Assembly: GCF_008761635.1 (NCBI RefSeq)
Contig: NZ_CP044344.1
Location: 2,046,001 to 2,110,000 of the forward strand
DNA: 64,000 nucleotides
Direction of reading: 5' to 3'
DNA from: Nocardioides cynanchi
GTDB lineage: Bacteria > Actinomycetota > Actinomycetes > Propionibacteriales > Nocardioidaceae
Positions 60,147-64,000 of this stretch are shown piece after piece (positions within the stretch are counted from its first letter, which is position 1; each line of letters begins with the position of its first letter). Under the pieces are notes generated by a model. The model did no database searches and was not told the DNA's origin. It was given only the letters and a program-made list of their open reading frames with translations. The position numbers and the translations under genes are program-made.

Positions 60147-60625
60147 TGGAGCTCCGGGCGCCGAGCGAGCGGGTCAGCCCGAAGGCGCGGCTGATGTGGT
60201 TCTGCACCGACGCCCTGCGCGCGGCGGTGCTGATGGCGTTCCTGGTGATGACCAGCGGGCCGTGGGACTGGTGGACCATCCCGACCTGGGTGCTCGTGTC
60301 GCTCGGCGCCGGGCTGCTGGCGTACGCCGTCCTGGTGCCGCAGTGGCGCTACCTCGTGCACCGGTGGGAGGTCACCGACACCGCGGTCTACACCCAGACC
60401 GGCTGGTGGGCCCGGGAGCGGCGGATCGCGCCGATGTCGCGGGTGCAGACCGTCGACCACCGCGAGGGTGCGGTCGCGCGGCTGTTCGGGCTGGCGACCG
60501 TGCGAGTCACCACCGCGTCGTCGGCCGGAGCCCTGACCATCGAGGGGCTCGACCGGTTGCGGGCGGTCGCGATCGTGGCCGACCTGACCCGGATGGCCGA
60601 CTCGGTGCCGGGCGACGCCACGTGA
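60146..60625 (+). CDS. PH-domain membrane protein, YdbS-like
   Basis: A 159-residue protein with two membrane helices near the N terminus (AVLMAFLVMTSGPWDWW, TWVLVSLGAGLLAYAVLV) and a bPH_2 domain (HRWEVTDTAVYTQTGWWARERRIAPMSRVQTVDHREGAVARLFGLATVRVTTASSAGALTIEGL). Size and order match B. subtilis YdbS (159 aa), which also precedes YdbT. ATG 60146 overlaps the accA stop. The function is unknown; envelope stress or amino-compound resistance has been suggested for the pair. Confidence 0.82.
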   Translation: MELRAPSERVSPKARLMWFCTDALRAAVLMAFLVMTSGPWDWWTIPTWVLVSLGAGLLAYAVLVPQWRYLVHRWEVTDTAVYTQTGWWARERRIAPMSRVQTVDHREGAVARLFGLATVRVTTASSAGALTIEGLDRLRAVAIVADLTRMADSVPGDAT

Positions 60626-60632
60626 CACCGAC

Positions 60633-62132
60633 GTGACGCCGGGTCGCGAGGGCGGCTCCGCCGAGGCTGCGGACTGGCAGCGGCTCGACCGCCGGATGCT
60701 GATGGTCCACCCGGTCAAGGAGCTCGGTCGCTTCCTGCCGATCGTGATCGCGCTGGTGTTCTTCGGCCGCTCCGGGTCCACCGAGGGCCCCTGGGGGCTG
60801 GTCGGGGTGGGCATCCCGATCGTGCTCGGCCTGCTGCGCTACGTGACCACGACCTACCGGATCGCCGAGGGGCGGGTCGAGCTGCGGCACGGGCTGGTCA
60901 ACAAGCAGGTGCTCTCCACGCCGCTGGACCGGGTCCGGACCGTCGACCTGAGTGCCTCGCCGATCCACCGGCTGCTCGGGCTGGTCACGGTGCGGATCGG
61001 GACCGGGAGCTCCTCGATCAAGGGTGACGAGCGGCTGGTCCTGGACGGGCTGTCGCAGGTCGCGGCCGAGCAGCTGCGCAGCACGCTGCTCCGGGTGTCG
61101 CCGTCCGCCGACCCCGACGCCCCGCCAGAGGCCCCGGCACGCGTCGTACTCCGGCTGGACCCGTCGTGGGTGCGCTTCGCGCCGCTCACGACCTCGGGCC
61201 TGGTCATCGCCGGCGCGGCCCTCGGCTTCGTGACCCAGGCGATGCACACGCTGCAGATCTCGCCGCGCGTCAACACCGACCAAGTGGCGCGCGCGGGTCT
61301 CGCGCTGCTGATCGTGGGCGGGGTCGTCGGCGTGCTGGTGGTGCTGTGCGTGCTGTCGATCGTCGGCTACGTCGTCACCAACTTCGGCTTCGTGCTGTCC
61401 CACGTCCCGACCGGGGCGCTTCCGACCAGCCGGCGGGACGGCTCGTGGCACCTGCGACGGGGTCTCTTCACCACCCGGGAGACCAGCCTGGACGACGCCC
61501 GGGTGAGCGGAGTGACCGTCGGCGAGCCGATCGGGCTGCGGCTGGCCGGCGGTGGGCGCCTGTCCGCGATCGTGACCGGGCTCGGCAAGAAGCAGGCCGG
61601 CTCGTCGCTCCTCGTGCCACCGGCACCGCGGACCGAGGTCGACCGGGTGGCCGTGGAGGTGCTCGGCGTCCCCGGGCCTGTGTTCGGCCCGCTGCGCCGG
61701 CACGGACCCCTGGCCGTACGCCGGCGCTGGGTCCGGGCGCTGGTGCCCGCCGCCGCGGTCGCCGCCGTCTGTGTGGTCCTGACCCGCGAGGTGTCGGGGT
61801 GGTTCACCCTCGGGGCGCCGACCGCCCTGGTGGTCGTCGGCCTCGCGCTCGCGATCGACCGCGTCCGTGGCCTGGGCCACGCGCTGGTCGACGGTCACCT
61901 CGTCGCCCGCTCGGGCAGCCTCGACCGTCGTCGGGAGGCGCTGGCCACGCCGTCCGTGATCGGCTGGAACCTGCGCGCCACGTGGTTCCAGCGCCGCGCC
62001 GGCCTGACCGACCTCACCGCGACCACCGCCGGCGGCCGGCAGCGGGTCCGGGTGCTCGACATCCCCGCGCCCGACGCGACCGCCCTGGCCAGCACCGCCC
62101 AGCCGGGCCTGCTCGACCAGTTCCTCGTCTGA
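60633..62132 (+). CDS. PH-domain membrane protein, YdbT-like
   Basis: A 499-residue membrane protein with three bPH_2 domains separated by helix pairs: residues ~20-145 (RRMLMVHPVKELG, TTYRIAEGRVELRHGLVNKQVLSTPLDRVRTVDLSASPIHRLLG), ~190-340, and ~360-495 (LARSGSLDRRREALATPSVIGW). It matches B. subtilis YdbT (~493 aa). The start is GTG 60633, 7 bases after the YdbS-like stop. The pair likely form one complex in the membrane. It ends at a GGGCCC-containing hairpin before the convergent gene. Confidence 0.82.
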   Translation: MTPGREGGSAEAADWQRLDRRMLMVHPVKELGRFLPIVIALVFFGRSGSTEGPWGLVGVGIPIVLGLLRYVTTTYRIAEGRVELRHGLVNKQVLSTPLDRVRTVDLSASPIHRLLGLVTVRIGTGSSSIKGDERLVLDGLSQVAAEQLRSTLLRVSPSADPDAPPEAPARVVLRLDPSWVRFAPLTTSGLVIAGAALGFVTQAMHTLQISPRVNTDQVARAGLALLIVGGVVGVLVVLCVLSIVGYVVTNFGFVLSHVPTGALPTSRRDGSWHLRRGLFTTRETSLDDARVSGVTVGEPIGLRLAGGGRLSAIVTGLGKKQAGSSLLVPPAPRTEVDRVAVEVLGVPGPVFGPLRRHGPLAVRRRWVRALVPAAAVAAVCVVLTREVSGWFTLGAPTALVVVGLALAIDRVRGLGHALVDGHLVARSGSLDRRREALATPSVIGWNLRATWFQRRAGLTDLTATTAGGRQRVRVLDIPAPDATALASTAQPGLLDQFLV

Positions 62133-62153
62133 GGGCCCTTGCTCAGCGGGCCC
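62133..62153. terminator. hairpin between the YdbT-like and PYROXD2-like genes
   Basis: GGGCCC-N9-GGGCCC; each arm is also self-palindromic. It spans the ten-base gap and the first codons of the convergent gene's end. Confidence 0.35.
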
Positions 62154-63738
62154 GGTCGGCCAGGATCCGCTGGGCCGCGAGCTTGCCCGGGCCGCCGGTG
62201 ACGCAGCCGCCCGGGTGGGTGCCGGAGCCGCACTGGTAGTAGCCGTCGATCGAGGTGTTGTAGCGCGCGTAGCCCGGGGCCGGCCGCATGAAGTACATCT
62301 GCGGAGCCAGGAACTCTCCGTGGAAGATGTTGCCCTCGGTCAGCCCGGCCACGCGCTCGATGTCGAGCGGCGTGACCACCTCGCGGTGCAGCACCAGGTC
62401 GCCGAAGCCGGGGAAGTGCGTCTCCAGCACCGCCTGCACGGTGTCGCCGAAGGGCTCCCGCTCGGTGTCCCAGTCGCTGCCCTTGAGCTCGTACGGCGCG
62501 TACTGGATGAAGCAGCTCATCACGTGCTTGCCCGGCGGGGCCATGTCGGGGTCCACCACTGACTGGATCGCGCCGTCGATGTAGGGCAGCCGGGAGTACC
62601 AGCCGTACTTCGCGTCGTCGTACGCGCGCTCGAGGTACTCCAGCGACGGGCCGATGTTCACGAAGCCGCCGAAGTGGTCGATCCGGCCCTTGAGCGCGGG
62701 ATAGACGGGGAGGTCGTCGAGGGCGAAGTTGACCTTCGCCGAGGTGCCCTGGAAGCGGTAGCGGTCGATCGCCTCGACCAGGTCGCTGGGCAGCTCGCGC
62801 GGGTCGACCAGCTCGGTGAACGTGCGGCGCGGGTCGAGGGCGCTGACCACGATCGGGGCCGTGAACTCGGTGCCGTCGGTCAGCACGACGCCGGTCGCCC
62901 GGCCGTCCTTGACGATCACGTGGTCGACCGGCGCCTCCAGCCGCACGGTCGTGCCGAACGACTCCGCGGCGCGTTGCAGCACCTGGGTGAAGCCGCCGTT
63001 GCCGCCCTTGTGGAAGCCCCAGGCTCCGTGCTGGCCGTCCTGTTCCCCCATCAGGTGGTAGAGCAGCACCAGGCCCGAACCCTGCGACATCGGTCCGACC
63101 TTGTTGCCGATGATCCCCGACGACGCGATCGCGGACTTCACGATGTCGGACTCGAAGTAGTCGTCCATCAGGTCTGCACAGCTACCGGTCAGGAACCGGA
63201 CCAGGTCGTGCAGGGTCTTCCGGTCCGCCCCGCGCAGCTGCTTCATCATCCAGGCCACGTCGGCCTGGTCGGCGGGGTCGTCGCTGAAGATGTCGGGAGG
63301 GGCGGCGTTGAACATCGGCATCGCCAGCTGGATGACCTTCTCCAGGTCGTGCTCCCAGCGGTGGTAGCCGTCCACGTCGCGCTTGCTGTGCCGGGCGATC
63401 TCCTGGTCGTTGAACTGCTCGTCCTCGGTCAGCAGGAGGTAGTCGCCGTCGTCCATCGGCGCGAAGTGGGTCGGCATCAGCAACGGCATGAAGCCGTGCT
63501 TGACCAGCTCCAGCTCCTGGATGATCTCCGGCCGCAGCAGGCTCAGGGCGTAGGAGAACGTCGTGAACGAGAAGCCCGGGTGCAGCTCCTCGGTGATCGC
63601 GGCACCGCCGACGAACCCACGGCGCTCCAGGACGAGCACGTTCAGCCCCGACTTCGCGAGGTACGCCGCGTTGGTCAGGCCGTTGTGGCCTCCGCCGACG
63701 ACGATCGCGTCATAGGTGTTGCTGCCAGCGCTGGGCAT
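62143..63738 (-). CDS. NAD(P)/FAD-dependent oxidoreductase, PYROXD2/phytoene-desaturase family
   Basis: A 531-residue FAD protein. The dinucleotide motif AIVVGGGHNGLTNAAYLAKSGLNVLVLERRGFVGGAA is typical; the end reads YYQCGSGTHPGGCVTGGPGKLAA, with another GG motif. PYROXD2-like relatives are poorly known, not true carotenoid desaturases. The start is ATG 63738, directly abutting the stop of the aminomethyltransferase gene (63739). The pair suggests co-transcription and a joint catabolic step, perhaps of a methylated amine. Confidence 0.82.
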   Translation of the reverse strand: MPSAGSNTYDAIVVGGGHNGLTNAAYLAKSGLNVLVLERRGFVGGAAITEELHPGFSFTTFSYALSLLRPEIIQELELVKHGFMPLLMPTHFAPMDDGDYLLLTEDEQFNDQEIARHSKRDVDGYHRWEHDLEKVIQLAMPMFNAAPPDIFSDDPADQADVAWMMKQLRGADRKTLHDLVRFLTGSCADLMDDYFESDIVKSAIASSGIIGNKVGPMSQGSGLVLLYHLMGEQDGQHGAWGFHKGGNGGFTQVLQRAAESFGTTVRLEAPVDHVIVKDGRATGVVLTDGTEFTAPIVVSALDPRRTFTELVDPRELPSDLVEAIDRYRFQGTSAKVNFALDDLPVYPALKGRIDHFGGFVNIGPSLEYLERAYDDAKYGWYSRLPYIDGAIQSVVDPDMAPPGKHVMSCFIQYAPYELKGSDWDTEREPFGDTVQAVLETHFPGFGDLVLHREVVTPLDIERVAGLTEGNIFHGEFLAPQMYFMRPAPGYARYNTSIDGYYQCGSGTHPGGCVTGGPGKLAAQRILADRAR

Positions 63739-64000
63739 TCACTGCTCCATTCGATGAGAGATCGGGGCCAGCTCGACGGTGGAGCCGGTCTTGCGCGCGG
63801 GGTTGTAGAGCGGCATCCGGTCGGTGGTGGCCGGCACGGTGAGGTACTCGTGGTCCACGGTGATCTCCAGGTGCACGGTCGACCCCTTCGCGGCGTACTC
63901 GGGCAGCACCCGCGCGATCCCGATGTGACGCTGGAGCACCGGGGAGTACATCAGGCTGGTGGCGTAGCCGACCCGCTCGTCGCGCGCCGCCCCGCCGTAG
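63739..64000 (-). CDS. GcvT-family (aminomethyltransferase/DMGDH-like) protein, C-terminal part
   Basis: The last ~86 residues of a folate-binding T-protein-like enzyme; the rest lies outside the window. Visible are RVGYATSLMYSPVLQ, IGIARVLPEYAAKGS, and the ending YNPARKTGS, as in the C-terminal barrel of glycine cleavage T-protein relatives such as dimethylglycine dehydrogenase and DmdA. It stops at 63739, directly against the start of the PYROXD2-like gene. Without the N-terminal domain the exact substrate cannot be judged. Confidence 0.75.
   Translation of the reverse strand, partial: YGGAARDERVGYATSLMYSPVLQRHIGIARVLPEYAAKGSTVHLEITVDHEYLTVPATTDRMPLYNPARKTGSTVELAPISHRMEQ

Noticed and set aside
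1-64000. tRNA, rRNA, insertion sequence, prophage or CRISPR
   Set aside because: I saw no cloverleaf, transposase, integrase or spaced repeats in the gaps between genes.

Overview
The window is very GC-rich, densely coded DNA (64 kb, about 67 protein genes, almost no long gaps) from an actinobacterium. Three things point to Nocardioides or a close relative (Propionibacteriales): an acyl-CoA carboxylase with a separate small epsilon subunit, many GTG/TTG and leaderless starts, and gene content typical of that group. Several core genes also keep the order known from Mycobacterium tuberculosis: fadE25, purE-purK, PH-domain gene, birA, accD5, accE5, maf and accA3, with a GtrA-type gene nearby. 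No rRNA, tRNA, CRISPR array, insertion sequence or prophage was seen.

Region 1 (1-14.3 kb) is mixed metabolism and stress. It holds a phenylacetate-CoA ligase fragment and a PaaI thioesterase beside a WYL-type regulator that lacks its WYL core, a CDF metal transporter, a SigB/SigF-type sigma factor with a likely self-controlled promoter, an MFS porter, a secreted beta-helix protein and a DJ-1/PfpI protein. A small protein here looks like an orphaned sigma region 2. A sulfonate-sulfur operon follows (SsuD plus two flavin reductases and a dienelactone-hydrolase-like enzyme) opposite a LysR regulator, then UppP.

Region 2 (14.4-19.7 kb) is the most interesting part. Four tightly coupled genes encode an ECF-like sigma factor, a small protein with a possible beta-sandwich, a cytoplasmic subtilisin (S8) with a hexapeptide-repeat linker, and a TPR-CHAT (caspase-like) protease. 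All catalytic residues are present. The layout suggests a sigma-controlled two-protease signalling or suicide cascade.

Region 3 (19.9-35 kb) holds DUF2231, SET-domain and phytanoyl-CoA dioxygenase-like genes, fadE25, a CoA-binding protein, alanine racemase and D-Ala-D-Ala ligase followed by a two-component system, then the birA-PH-cyclase-winged helix-purK-purE operon on the minus strand, divergent from accD-accE.

Region 4 (35-58 kb) is a 23-kb block separating accE from accA. It contains an alpha/beta hydrolase, hemerythrin and methyltransferase operon with a divergent TetR gene; a DUF222-HNH endonuclease with a perfect SOS box over its start codon; envelope genes; maf; GtrA; an acyl-CoA dehydrogenase; a glycolate oxidase-like and aminotransferase pair; a large secreted alkaline-phosphatase-superfamily protein; and a TetR/epimerase pair with three copies of one operator. 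Region 5 (58-64 kb) has accA with a TTG start, a YdbS/YdbT-like PH-domain pair, a PYROXD2-like oxidoreductase and the end of a GcvT-family gene.
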